Positions 1-10,689 of a DNA stretch of 64,000 nt are shown piece by piece; positions within the stretch are counted from its first letter, which is position 1; every line of letters starts with the position of its first letter. The notes beneath the pieces are model-generated. The model was not told the origin of the DNA. It worked only from the letters and a program-made list of their open reading frames with translations, and made no database searches. The position numbers and the translations under genes are program-made. The DNA comes from Mytilus edulis (taxonomy: Eukaryota; Mollusca; Bivalvia; Mytilida; Mytilidae). The DNA is taken from positions 3,461,486-3,525,485 of the forward strand of contig NC_092350.1 in assembly GCF_963676685.1 (NCBI RefSeq), written 5' to 3'.

Positions 1-1
1 A

Positions 2-1200
2 GCAGTTGAAAAGAAAAAGAAAACTTTAGCCAATATCGACGAACAGATTTTAAATTCAGTGGACTCGGAGGGAATTACTGATGACATTATAGAAACAGAT
101 GAGAACTATTTAGAGAAGGAAAGTAAAATTAGAAAATATAAAAAGTTCTTGAAACCCGTCGCCACCGCCACTTCTTCAATTTTAGATAGCAATGCCCAAG
201 AGTTTATACCACATTCACATTCAAACCCATTTACGCATTCCAGTCGGGAGCTGTCACAAACAAGTTCAACCTCAATCCAAAATCATCGCCTACCCAAGTT
301 AACGCTACCAAATTTTAGCGGAGATATATTAGAATGGCAATATTTCTGGGATTCATTTGAATCGACGATTCATCATAACAATACACTATCCGACATTCAG
401 AAATTTTAATATTTGAAGTCCTTATTGCAATCAGATGCTGCAAACGTAGTTTTAGGCCTCACCATGACCAACCCAAATTACTACAATGCTATTGAACTTT
501 TAAAGAATCGTTATGGCCAAACCCACAAGATAATCAATGCATACATGAGATCACTTTTGGATATGCCGGTGCCTGATGAGCGTTTAGAGAGTTTAAGAGC
601 ATTTTACGATAAGTCTGAGGCATACATCAGAGGTCTAGAGTCATTAGGCCAATGCCAAGAAATGTTTGGTTCATTACTGATTCCAGTTATTCTAGGGAAA
701 TTTCCGACAGATCTCAGGAAAAATATTACACGGGAAAACGGAAGTGATGATTGGAATATACAGAAACTACGAGACGCTATTTGCTGAGAACTTTCAATTC
801 AAGAATCAGGACATAATGACATGAATGAATACATGTATCAACCGCCGACAGCTAATCACACCACAAATTTTGTAGCAAGCGTTAAGAAGGATTTAAGCAA
901 AACTCGCCCACAAGGAAAAACATCGAAGTATCAAGGTATGAAAAAAACCCAATTAATTCCGCACAAAAAAAAGCCTGCCCATTCTGTGAGGGGGACCACT
1001 TTTCCAATGACTGCACGGATGTCGCCGAACATGAAAGAAGAATAGCCATTATTAAAGAAAAAAAATTGTGTTTTAATTGTTTTGGAAAGCACAGAGTATC
1101 AGATTGTAGCACTAAATACGACTTTAGAATTTGCCATCGTAAGCATCATGCATCAATTTGCAAGAACAATATAACACAACAATCAGAAGATAAGGACACC
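2..1200 (+). pseudogene. BEL/Pao gag (DUF1759-like) with cysteine-rich tail
   Basis: Frames at 59-409 and 413-787 together show the BEL/Pao gag core: 'LPKLTLPNFSGDILEWQYFW' followed by 'YLKSLLQSDAANVVLGL', a match to the DUF1759 family as I know it. A stop separates the halves at about 406-409 and another lies at 784-787. After a linker with a frameshift near 1040 come Cys/His knuckle-like motifs ('CPFCEGDHFSNDC', 'CFNCFGKHRVSDC'), the usual nucleic-acid-binding end of such gag proteins. It would package the retroelement RNA, but this copy cannot make a full protein. Confidence 0.82.
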
Positions 1201-1880
1201 ACAGAAACTTCAATGCTGTACACATCAGCCAGTCAAGAAACTTCAACCGTTTTGCTTAAAACAGCAGTAGCTCAGGTAATGTCGGTGAATAATACAGCAG
1301 AGACAAACATACTTTTCGACGAGGGTGCACAACGGTCTTTTATTACTGCAGACTTAGCTACTAAATTAAATGTACAGAAAGAGGGATCCGAAAATCTGAA
1401 TATTGTTTCTTTCGGGAATAAAACTAGCTGTATAAGAAATTTAGACAAAACCACGGTACAGTTGAAAGCCAATAATGGAGAGATTATACCTATAAAAGTA
1501 CTGATAGTTATCACCATAGCATCACCGCTTCAGAGCCAGAGCAGAAAAATCACGCAGGGACTTCACTATCTACATGGATCATCTCTAGCCCACCCCGTTA
1601 CAGACGCAGAGTCTTTTGAGCTTACTCTTCTAATTGCAGCAGACTTTTATTGGAATATAGTGCAAGATAAAGAAATGCTTGGAAATGGTTCGACTGTTGT
1701 GAGCTCTAAACTCGGATATTTGTTGTCAGGCCCAGTTCCAGTCAAGAATAATAACCAGTCAACTTTAATAATGAATGTTTTGATATCTCATAAACAGGAA
1801 AATTGCGATTTAGAGGAATTTTTGAAACTGGAATCTTTAGGAATTGACGAAAAGGAAGTTGATACGCAATTGATAGATGT
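1201..1880 (+). pseudogene. BEL/Pao aspartic protease (DUF1758-like) region
   Basis: In the open frame 1066-2352, 'ILFDEGAQRSFIT' at about 1309-1347 matches the protease active-site loop of BEL/Pao elements, where the family normally has D-[ST]-G; here the residue between D and G is Glu. Downstream, 'GLHYLHGSSLAHP' and 'LLIAADFYWNIV' fit the DUF1758 body. It normally cleaves the gag-pol polyprotein. It is continuous with gag tail and RT in one frame, as expected of the family. Confidence 0.75.
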
Positions 1881-2790
1881 CATGGAAACCTTTGCCGAAT
1901 CGCCCATTACAAAACAAAATGGGAAATATGTGTCCAAACTACCATGGAAAGAAAACTACCCGGAGTTTTTAACAAACAAAGATTTCGCCAAAAGAAGAAC
2001 AGAAAATGTAATACGTCGTATTTCAAAAGACAATGAAATGTTCCGAATGTATGGAGATATTAAAGCTGACCAAGAACGGATAGGTTTCATAGGAAAGGTA
2101 AGCGATGAGACTCTTACTGAAAATTTAATTCATTATATACCACATCACGCTGTTAAGAAGGATTCCACAACCACGCCTATACGAATAGTTTATAACTGTA
2201 GCTGTAAAGCAAATTCTTACAGCGCTAGTCTCAACGATTGTTTAGCAGAATATCCGCCTATGATGAACGACCTTACTACAATGTTGACACGCCTTAGAAT
2301 GGAGAAATATGCAGTGACAGCTGATATAGAGAAAGGATTTCTACACATATAATTAGACGAAAATGACAGAGATGTTACGAGATTCTTTTGGTTACAGAAC
2401 CCCAACAATCCGAACAGTCAATTAATAACTTACAGATTCAAAGTAGTACTGTTTGGTGCAACATGTTCACCCTTTATTTTGAGTGCTACATTGATGAAAC
2501 ATTTTAGAGAAAATCCATCTAACACATCCTCAAAACTGCAAAGGAACATATATGTAGATACCATTCTGACGAGACAACTCTACTCAAGTGTTATGCAGAA
2601 TCTCGACATTATTACACGATGCCGGTTTTAACTGGAGATCATGGAATTCTAACAATGAAAACTTACGAAATATAGCAATACAGGAAAAGGCAGGGGACGA
2701 GGACCAGACAGTTTAAATACTTGGAATGCGTTGGAACACAAAATATGATAACATTTTGTATAATCAACTAACTTTCACAAAAAAATGATG
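1881..2790 (+). pseudogene. BEL/Pao reverse transcriptase, broken
   Basis: 'LPWKENYPEFLTNKDFAKRR' opens the RT module. Motif A is 'VTADIEKGFLHI' near 2317-2349, directly followed by a premature TAA at 2350-2352. Beyond the stop, the palm continues with 'YRFKVVLFGATCSPFILSAT' and the catalytic box, which reads Y-V-D-T (codons from 2551), so the second catalytic Asp of the normal Y-V-D-D is gone. After about 2600 the reading frame dissolves. Polymerase function is lost. Confidence 0.85.
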
Positions 2791-2798
2791 ATGTACCA

Positions 2799-3520
2799 TT
2801 AACAAAACGAGAAGTGTTGCGCCAGTCGTCAAGAATATTTGATCCGCTTGGATTAATATCCCCAGTTACTGTGACATCAAAACTCTTTATGGGAAGATTA
2901 TGGAAAGAGAAGTTAAATTTGGACGAGCTATTACCGTGTTCTTTAAAAGAAGAGTGGAAATCGATCGCTATGGAAATAGAAGAGGCAACAGAAACAGAAA
3001 TTTCCCGCCAAAAAGCACCTGAATATGATGCGCAAGACGAGACTGAACTTCATTATATTTACAGACGCCAGTCAATAAGCATATGGCGCGTATGCCTATT
3101 TAGTCAAAGGGAACACGTCTAGTCTAATCATTACAAAAACAGAGTCGCTCCGGTAAAAACTATAACTTTGCCACGTTTGAAATTAATGGGTGCGCTGATT
3201 GGCGCCAGATTAGCAAACTATTTATTAAGATTTATTGAAACACACAAGACATATTTTTGGAGTGACAGTCAAATAGTGTTGAGTTGGATATCGTCAACAA
3301 AAACGTTACCTACATTTGTATCTAATTGTCTCAAAGAAATAAGAAAATTGGCCGAAAACAGTGATTTGAGATATTGCCCAACAGACCAAAACCAAGCAGA
3401 TTATCTTACCCACGGAATTACGGCAAAACAGCTGATGAATAGTGTACTTTGGATAAAGGGACTAAAATGGGTCGCTAACAAGACAGAATGGCCAAACTGG
3501 ACAAGAAATGTGGAAAACTG
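2799..3520 (+). pseudogene. BEL/Pao post-RT (DUF1759/RNase H) region, broken
   Basis: Frame 2814-3122 carries 'SSRIFDPLGLISPVTVTSKL', the highly conserved segment between RT and RNase H in BEL/Pao elements. After a frame change, 3168 onward reads 'LPRLKLMGALIGARLANYLL' and 'YFWSDSQIVLSWI', the RNase H-like part, where the Asp of 'WSDSQ' is a catalytic-type residue. Frames are split by indels at about 3080-3165. Confidence 0.8.
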
Positions 3521-3639
3521 TAACACATTTTCAACAATTACACAGGAATCTATGGACGCTGAGATAAATGTACCAAAGACAAGTTGTATTCAAATCGACA
3601 AATATAGCTCGTTTAGTAAATTGGTTAGAATAACAGAAT

Positions 3640-5082
3640 TTGGAATAATCAGCATTCAAGAAATTGGAGAAGCCGAAAATACATTTATTCGTAATGTTCA
3701 GCGGACGACATTTGAACTCGAGATTGATAGTTTGAACCCATCATCGAAACATAAAGTTGCTATAGTTAGACAACTTAGACTTTATTTGGACGACAACGGA
3801 TTATTGCGCTGCGGAGGAAGACTAAACAACGCATCATTAGATTATAATACGAAGTATCCAATTTTGTTACCAACGAAACTCCATTTTACGTCGTTGATAA
3901 TTAGAGACATGCATCACAAAAATTTACACTCTGGACTAAACAGCACAATTGCGCATATTCAGCAGAAGTTTTGGATTCCGAGAATTCGGCAATGTGTGAA
4001 GTACCATCTTAGAAGCAGTGTAATAAAGTAACAGGAAAACCTTACCGTTCACCTGAGCCACCACCGCTTCCGAAAGATAGACTTAACGATGAATTTCCCT
4101 TTTTGTTACAGGTGTCGACTTTACAGGCGCTTTGTGTACAAAAGAACAAAATAACATTGACTGCAAAACTTATATTTGCCTGTTTACATGTGCAGCAACA
4201 CGAGCAGTACATCTAGAAATTGTGCCGGATATGAAAGAAGAGTCATTCGTGTTAGCTTTTAGATTTGTGGCACGTCGTTCACTTCCAAGAATAATGATGT
4301 CAGATAACGCTAATACATTTAAAGCTGCTGCCGAATCAATTCAACAAAAAAGTGGTGGAGCGCGGAACCGAATGGAAATTTATCCCAAATAGAGCCCCAT
4401 GGTTAGATGGATGGTGGGGAAAACTTATAGGACTAACCAAAATGATATTAAAAAAGTATTACGTCAATCATTTATTACTATTGACCTGGTTCGAACCATA
4501 GTGACTGATATTGAAAGCATACTTGATAATCGTCCGATTACGTATATATCAACAGACATAACAGACCCACAACCACTTACGCCATCACACTTACTAAACG
4601 GAAGGATATTGGATTCGCTACCACATCAAATGGATGATATTGAAAACTTTCACAATTCTAACCATTCGTGTTGTTACAAAAAACTTCAGAGACAACATCA
4701 ACTAATTTAATATTTCCGTTCACGTTGGAGGAATGAATATTTGACATCTTTACGAGAATTCCACCGTGCAACCATCTTCGCTAGCCAAGGGTTACGATCC
4801 ACTCCCGCTCTCTAGCGGGAGTGGATCGTAACCCTTGGCTAGCGAAGATGCCGTGCAACTGGTACTAACGTTCAAACTATTGAAGTAGGAGACATCGTTC
4901 AAGTTCACAACGATTCCAATAGACTTATGTGGAGGTAAGCCGTCGTGAAGGAGTTGATTCGTGGAAAAGATCGATTGATCCGAACTGCTATTATCAAAAC
5001 AGATACTGGTATTATAAATCGACCAATTGTTAAATTATATCCGTTGGAATTGCAAGGACCAACTAGTGAAATTTCTTAAACG
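3640..5082 (+). pseudogene. BEL/Pao integrase and C-terminal DUF5641-like domain, broken
   Basis: An H2C2-like zinc-binding segment is visible at 3910-4010 ('HSGLNSTIAHIQQKFWIPRI'). Core pieces follow in shifting frames: 'VDFTGALC' near 4117, 'AATRAVHLEIV' near 4195 and 'MMSDNANTFKAA' near 4292, the last two matching the D,D part of the DDE triad. 'ILDNRPITYISTD' is at 4519-4557. 'GDIVQVHNDSNRLMWR' (about 4889-4936) and 'RPIVKLYPLEL' (about 5020-5055) match the DUF5641 tail. The palindromic MITE at 4772-4850 interrupts the region. Confidence 0.8.
4772..4850. mobile_element. 79-bp perfect-palindrome MITE with 8-bp target duplication
   Basis: Left arm 4773-4809 and right arm 4814-4850 are exact reverse complements (37 bp each) with a 4-nt loop CTCT at 4810-4813. 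The outer bases read CATCTTCGCTAGCC and the inverse. CCGTGCAA lies on both sides (4764-4771 and 4851-4858), a clear 8-bp target-site duplication, so this is a younger insertion in the dead BEL copy. It encodes nothing. An 8-bp duplication is typical of hAT-like mobilisation, but the superfamily is not proven. Confidence 0.85.
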
Positions 5083-5318
5083 CACTATTAACTCCGTTCC
5101 CGCCAAAAGTAAACAAAAAAGGACTTTCACGTATCAATTACATTCAATGACGGAGGGGCAAATTGAAAGACAATTGTGAATTAGTTAAAGTAATTTTCAG
5201 GAGTCATTTAAATATCGTAAATTACAGAGACAGTAAAAGTAAATTCCTTTTGGATTCTTTTGTGATTGTAAATTTTATCATTTTTCTTTAGTAATTTCCA
5301 TTTTGGTGGCCCCCAGGA

Positions 5319-5463
5319 TGTCGAGGATTGCGGGAACGTTATGCGTTCGTATGTGTGCCGTCGCGTTTCTATGTATATTGTATTTATGATTCTATGCTTG
5401 TTTGAATGAATGTTGAACCACACGATTGTATATATTGTTAGCCAAACCCTAAACGAACACAAC
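5319..5463 (+). repeat. putative 3' LTR of the BEL/Pao element
   Basis: A purine/GC-rich tract (GGTGGCCCCCAGGA) ends at 5318 and is followed by TGTCGAGG, as at the polypurine-tract/LTR border of BEL elements. The proposed LTR ends ...CACAACA near 5463. It cannot be compared with a 5' LTR, which lies outside the window, so both borders are tentative. Confidence 0.4.
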
Positions 5464-5479
5464 ACGAAGTACTAACACA

Positions 5480-5752
5480 CTCAAAACCCAACAAGTGGTA
5501 CGACAAACTCGGGCGGTGGAGGTGGGAGGGCTGGCACTGTTTCAGGAAGGTCTGCAATATTTTGGTGATCTGTGAACCTGCCTCTCGCTGAGCCTCAAGC
5601 ACAGGATTGAACACCTTGTAAAGGTCCCTGCTAAGTTCAGTCTTGTCGAGGCGATGCTGCATATTACTGGCTTGAATATTTCGTTTGGTGTCTTGCAACT
5701 CCTTGACAATTGTATCATGCTGCTTAGGGTCGATAATCTTGATAAACGTCAT
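5480..5752 (-). pseudogene. Polinton-associated small ORF, N-terminal fragment
   Basis: The minus frame starts 'MTFIKIIDPKQHDTIVKEL' (ATG at about 5750-5752) and continues with a charged helical stretch up to 'RDLYKVFNPVLEAQREAGSQ'. I recall similar 'DP-x2-R/H-D-x-IV' openings in accessory ORFs of Polinton-type elements of invertebrates, but this is memory of a pattern, not a search. It is probably an N-terminal fragment of a structural or accessory protein. The last ~30 residues of the open frame run into unrelated sequence. Confidence 0.35.
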
Positions 5753-5879
5753 TACTCAAGAAGGATCGAAGGCTGCTAAATGCCCCCAAGCGTTGGAGTG
5801 AACGCCCCCAATCGATGAGTTGCACATGAAGGTATTACACAGCTGATTCGGATTCCTTTTCTTCGAAAAATCCAAGTGT

Positions 5880-6790
5880 CATAGGTATGTGCGCTGGTGG
5901 CCTCGAATCGTCTTTGCAGGGCATACGGGTTGAGAATATCGCTCCACCTTATCATAATGATGAATTTACATGCATTGAAATCACCTCCACAGCTTTAGAT
6001 CGAACGAAGGATCACACAACCGCATCTTCAACATATGCTCCTCGTATCGACTGGAACCAACTCAAAATTGCATTTACAGGGCCATTCAAACGTGGAGGGC
6101 TAGTTTTTCATTGTGTCTACATATTCTTCATCCTTCAGTTCCATAACGAAATCTTCGGGCTGGTCCATTCTTTATCTTGTACCTCATAGAACTCCTTTTT
6201 ATTTGCATCGATATTTTCCATTTGCCTTGGTGCTTGTAAATCGATGGTTACAAATTCATAGGGCTTGGACTAACAATGCTTACACAGAACGTCAAACTGT
6301 TCCTTGGTGAGATCGTTGCAGTGATCGTGTCGGATGTGGTCGATATTCTTAGCGTTCTACTGGAAGAGGCAGGGGAAGTTGGCATTCTCCCGGATCGACT
6401 GGCGGGGAAGTGTGAAGTTGTTCTGGCATAGGTAAAAACAATCGACGTTGTGTTCACACGTGTTCTGTTTTCTCAGCATCCGGTCGTCGAACACCACTCA
6501 GGGGTCGTGGTGGTGTTGACCTCATCGACCAACGAGTAGGGTGACATGTCCATTGCACTGTAGGAGGTATCGGATATCTTCTTAGGAAAGCTTTTATTCA
6601 GCGTTTGCTCCAACAGCTGGTAGAAAGGTTGGTGAAGCGATTATCCGAAGACGTACAATCGGTTGTAGTATGAGCCATCCACAGTCCAACTTCCCAATGA
6701 TCAACCGTTTTATCGACCGCTGAGGTATGAGGTAGTAAATTACTCCTCATAGAGGCGTTGACACTGTAAGAAATGTTTTCAACGTTCATT
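5880..6790 (-). pseudogene. Polinton/Maverick A32-like packaging ATPase, heavily frameshifted
   Basis: On the minus strand several frames must be read in turn. Near 6705-6670 the segment 'KRLIIGKLDCG' resembles a Walker A neighbourhood (G-K-x-D/N-C-G-K). Near 6650-6560 reads 'SLHQPFYQLLEQTLNKSFP'. Near 6545-6500 'MDMSPYSLVDEVNTTT' probably covers the Walker B region. 'QSIRENANFPLPLP' is near 6400 and 'HDHCNDLTKEQFDVLCKHC' near 6320-6265. These match the FtsK/HerA-type ATPase of Polintons, which pumps DNA into capsids. Stops and frameshifts make it non-functional. Confidence 0.6.
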
Positions 6791-6867
6791 CATTTAAATA
6801 AAATAGCGATGATTTTCTGCGTGAAAGTCGTAGCAGAAAGACTGACACAGTTAACATCAGCGATGTA

Positions 6868-7290
6868 ATGACCAGCAACAGGCGAAGGAGAAAGGTTGGC
6901 AACTGCAAGGTGTGCGATGCCAAAGAAATCTCAGTTTGTTGCTACAACCGGTACAGGGTTCATGAACAAACTAATCAATCGATTACCCATGGAAATGCAT
7001 CTACCCGGACACAACTTCGCCGTCCAGGGACTAAACTTAGCAAGCGCCTACTTCCGAATGGCATTCCGAAGGCTAGGTCAAAACCAATTAATCAAGTTGA
7101 CCAGGCAGCATATCACCACGATCTGTGTTATGCCCAGCACAAGGATGCAACCACACGCAACTCCATATGTGACTAAGCTTTGCTAGCCTCGCTTAACACC
7201 ATTCCCTTCTCTACCACACGCGAACGCTTCGACTGCAGCATCGTCGGACCCTTCATCGGTACCAAAGTTTGATTTGGTCTGGGTGTTAAA
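6868..7290 (+). pseudogene. Phospholipase A2-like protein of Polinton-type element, frameshifted
   Basis: Two overlapping plus frames split one protein. One frame (6896 on) gives 'KKSQFVATTGTGFMNKLINR' and 'MEMHLPGHNFA'; the other gives 'PGTKLSKRLLPNGIPKARSK' then 'NQVDQAAYHHDLCYAQHKD' (about 7090-7146). The H-H-D-x-C segment is the PLA2 catalytic-type motif (His-Asp with flanking Cys). The tail 'FDCSIVGPFIGTKV' appears near 7230-7270. Such proteins accompany Polinton-like integrases; a parvoviral VP1 origin is less likely because of the neighbours. Confidence 0.62.
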
Positions 7291-7299
7291 AAAATGTTC

Positions 7300-7835
7300 G
7301 CTGGACCGCTGATCTACCTGAGAAGTTGCACAAATCAGTTCGACTCTAGTTTAATGAACGCTGTGTAGCGTTGGGTGGTTTGGATGAGACCTTGGCGGCC
7401 GACCTTGATGATATGAGTGAATTCTCCAGGGACAACAAAGGAAATAAATTTATCCTGAGCATTATCGTTGTCTTATTTCCAAATATGGCTGGTGAATACC
7501 ACTCAAGAACAAGACGGGGGTGACGGTGCTGGCTGCCTTCCAAGCGGTGTGCCCAAGAAGATATGGACAGACATAGGCACTGAGTTTTACAACAAACATA
7601 TAAAGCAGCTGCTTCAAAAGCATGTTATCGATCTCTACTCCACCGGGAACGAAGAGAAGTCGAGTATTTTCAAACGTTGGAGTCGCACCATAAAAGAGAA
7701 AATGTTCAAATACTTTTCAGCCAACTCCACACGCACCTATATCGATGTCCTGGACGATCTTGTTCGCCAGAACAATACCAACAAACACCGCTATCAAGAT
7801 GGCCCCTAGCCCTATTGCCGCAAGTCATAAGGAGC
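7300..7835 (+). pseudogene. Polinton-type retroviral-like integrase, broken
   Basis: 'LDETLAADLDDMSEFSRDNK' (about 7381-7440) carries the first catalytic Asp region. 'VPKKIWTDIGTEFYNKHIKQ' (7549 on) carries the second Asp (W-T-D) and 'EEKSSIFKRWSRTIKEKMFK' carries the glutamate region. 'DVLDDLVRQNNTNKHRYQDG' ends it at about 7803. These are hallmarks of the rve integrase of Polinton/Maverick-like elements. A frameshift lies near 7470-7490, with about 50 residues of the core missing or scrambled. Confidence 0.68.
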
Positions 7836-7937
7836 ATAAAAACTAGTTGTATAGGTCCCTTTACGGCAGCATATCTCCCATGAAACCACTGCGATTTTAT
7901 GAATCACCAAGACAAAATGTACATTCGAGAAGGGGTA

Positions 7938-7975
7938 CCACCCCACCCCCCCCCCCCCACCCCCCCCCCCCCCCC
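7938..7975. repeat. poly-C tract
   Basis: Almost uninterrupted C for about 38 bases with single A interruptions. It lies between the plus-strand integrase remnant and minus-strand coding remnants, so it may mark a rearrangement joint, or it may be an assembly-sensitive homopolymer. Confidence 0.8.
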
Positions 7976-7980
7976 GCTAG

Positions 7981-8600
7981 ACCTAAAAAGTGTTCACCAT
8001 TTCCCTAGTTTTGTCAGAGGTCCACTGGGTAATCTTTTCTACGATCTTTTCATCCATCTCCTCAAGGGTTTCAACCAAGTCCGTGGCCGTGGTGAAAATC
8101 AAGTTTCTCGAGTGAAAGTATCCCTCGTTCAATCCCAATTTTCTATAAGTTTCACCCGTGACTTCCGAAAGACCTCAAGGGAGGTCTGCACATCCATGCC
8201 AATAATGGGGGTCATATTCCAGGTAGTACATAGAAATTAAACAGCTTTCTTTGGCGAATGTACCTCAATTTTATTCCCAATGGCTTTCTTATCTTCCCAA
8301 ATCTTTTCCTGCACCTTCTTCAGCTCACAATTTGCACAGCTCGATTGGTCTCTTCTTTGTGGAAGTCAGCTGCATGTTTAGTCTCTCACATCCCCATTTG
8401 CAAAAAGTTTCCCCTTTCCAGCATAATGTTATAATTTTGTATACATTTACCTCGTGTCAACATCTTTCATGTCTTTGACAATCCAGGGTGAGTCCTGCCA
8501 TACTTCTCGCCATTTGAGAATTTCCTCATCATTGCAGCGCTGTTCTCGATTGGCCTTAACAGCGGCCAGGTTTTTTTTCAGAATTTCTCTTGCGCCGTAT
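7981..8600 (-). pseudogene. Possible N-terminal part of Polinton-type polymerase or related ORF
   Basis: The minus strand shows interrupted coding-like frames: 'IEYGAREILKKNLAAVKANR' followed by 'WREVWQDSPWIVKDMKDVDT' (about 8597-8455), then 'VFRKSRVKLIENWD' and, after a frameshift, 'NLIFTTATDLVETLEEMDEK' plus 'IVEKITQWTSDKTREMVNTF' (about 8150-7985). The last part resembles the region before the conserved core of large ORFs in Polinton-like elements as I remember them. It is cut off at the poly-C tract. The family assignment is weak. Confidence 0.3.
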
Positions 8601-8663
8601 TCTATTTGTGATCAAACATATTTATAATATTAAAATCCATTGTGTATTTTATATCTGTGAATT

Positions 8664-8687
8664 TGTGTGTGTGTGTGTGTGTGTGTT
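8664..8687. repeat. (TG)n microsatellite
   Basis: About 12 uninterrupted TG dinucleotides directly before the Penelope-like remnant. Confidence 0.9.
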
Positions 8688-8695
8688 TCTCCTCA

Positions 8696-10400
8696 GAATG
8701 GGTGTGTGGCAGAACTCCCATTATCATACTACTGTTCCTTCCTAAATAAGCTTTCCTCATTTTGTAAAAAATGGTGTTTAAGCGAAAAATCTGATAAAAA
8801 ATCTCTTGATTCTTATTTAAATAAATATATGAATGTAATAGATAAGAGCTCGAGAATATCACATTTTGAAAATGATTTAGAAGTAAATAATAGAGTACAT
8901 AATACAGCTATTTCCAGAATAAGAAATAAACTTCAAATACTTTCAAAGCGGTTTGTTTTTGTACCGACCGACAAAGCAGCCAACAATGTGGTGTTGGTAT
9001 GCCGTACATACTACACGGACGTTCTTAAGAATGAAATTTTAAATTCATCTACATTCAAGTCCATCCGCTTCACAGATAGCCATATAGTTAACAAGCATAT
9101 CACAACCCCATCAAAGCTTAATGCTTCTTCTGAACATTTGAAGGTCCCTACTATGTATTGGCTACCTAAACTACACAAAAAATCATTTAAATATCGTTTC
9201 ATCTCGGCCTCTAGTAATCTGTCAGTGATCTTAACTAGTTCATTACCTGCTATTAAAGAGCTTATCATAAACTATTGTAATAAAATATATGAACATAGTG
9301 GTATAAACCATTTTTGGAGTGTAAAAAATTCTTTGGATGTTTACATAAATTACGGGCTTTTGATGGTCCTTTTGATTCTGTTAATTAGTTTTGATTTTTC
9401 TACTCTTTACACTACACTTCCACACTATTAAACAAAAGTTTTCCTATTTAATTGAATGGTCGTTTGGTAAAGCTGAATGTAGATATATTTGCTGCAACTC
9501 ATTTAAAGCCTTCTTCTCATATAAGAAAGGTAAATATGCTAGACATACTTACTGGAGGTGTGATGAGATGATTGAAGCTGTTAATTTTCTCCTTGATAAT
9601 ATTTATGTACGTTTCGGCAACAAAGTTTATCGACAGCTTGTAGGTATCCCCATGGGCACTAATTTTGCCCCTTTAATAGCAGACTTGTTTTTGTACTGTT
9701 ACGAATCACAGTTTATGACTAAACTCAGTAAAGACCCGTCGAAATTGCATTTAATAGATAAATTCAACAAGACTTACCGTTATCTTGATATTTTTTTCGT
9801 TAAATAATCAAGAATTTTCTCAATATACTGCTGAAATTTACCGCAAGGAACTTACTTAAATAAATCAAATTTATTCGGTAATAACTGTCCTTTCCTGGAT
9901 TTAGATATTTCGGTTTTAAACGGGAAACTCCACATTAAAATTTATGACAAAAGAGACGATTTTTCGTTCCCTAATGTTAATTTTCCATTTTTAGATGGCG
10001 ATGTTCGGGATCCTTTGGTACCATCTTACGGTGTTTATATTTCACAACTTGTTCGCTATATGCCCGTGTTTGTTGTTACGTTTTTGATTTTAACGAACGC
10101 AACCTATGTATTACTGGTAAATTATTAAACCAGGGATATCGTTACCATAAATTACTTACAACCTTTACTTAATTTTTCCATAGATATAAAGATTTGGTTT
10201 TGAAGTTTGGTTGTATCTGTAGAAAACTTATTTCAAACGGGATAGCACATCCTCATTTTTACGGAAATGTTGTTAACCGTGCCCGGAAATTTAGAAATGA
10301 TCCATGTAAACTTGTCCCTCCTTTAAATAAACTTATTCTAAAAGGTAACCTATTCAACACCATCATTGAATATCGTTTTTATTGGTATAAATATTGATTT
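8696..10400 (+). pseudogene. Penelope-like reverse transcriptase, frameshifted
   Basis: The N-terminal half is open at 8667-9431 ('RFVFVPTDKAANNVVLVCR', 'VPTMYWLPKLHKKSFKYRFI'). Motif A 'FDFSTLYTTLPHY' is at about 9390-9428 and ends at a stop. A second frame, 9391-9807, has 'VGIPMGTNFAPLIADLFLY' (motif B, G-x-P-M-G-T) and 'KTYRYLDIFFVK', where the catalytic Y-x-D-D has become Y-L-D-I. Later pieces: 'LFGNNCPFLDLDISVLNGKL', 'YGVYISQLVRYM' and 'HFYGNVVNRARKF' (to about 10300). Membership in the Penelope superfamily is my best reading; a divergent non-LTR RT is the alternative. No GIY-YIG nuclease is seen. Confidence 0.65.
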
Positions 10401-10689
10401 TGTTATCAGTGGATTAAAAGCTAACTAAATATTACTAGACTATGTTGCATACATATACATATTCATGGACCTACAATCTGTCGATACCTGTAACTTGGCA
10501 TTGCACAAGGTCATGTTTTTCTCTGGCTGTTTATGACGTCTTTACACTAAATCCATTGGATGTAGAATGTGTACGGATTGATAGTTTAGTCTTAGATGCA
10601 TGATATTTTAATTAGTTGTTACTGACTTTGAATTAGCTGTCAGAAATCTGCGAGTACTCTCAGATCTGTTCATTGTGTCTTTTTGTGTC

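Larger units (their letters stand above)
1..5463 (+). mobile_element. BEL/Pao LTR retrotransposon, degenerate, 5' end outside window
   Basis: Gag, aspartic protease, reverse transcriptase, RNase H and integrase follow each other on the plus strand in the order typical of BEL/Pao elements. The frame is broken by many stops and indels (for example the stop at 2350-2352 just after RT motif A), so the copy is dead. No 5' LTR is visible because the window starts inside gag. A short 3' LTR is proposed at about 5319-5463. A later palindromic MITE sits at 4772-4850. Confidence 0.88.

Noticed and set aside
6868..7290. Parvovirus-type VP1 phospholipase
   Set aside because: The PLA2-like motif alone would fit, but the adjacent rve integrase and ATPase remnants point to a Polinton-type source.
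8667..8700. Start codon of the Penelope-like frame at 8667
   Set aside because: That ATG is in the (TG)n microsatellite; coding similarity begins only around 8696 or later.
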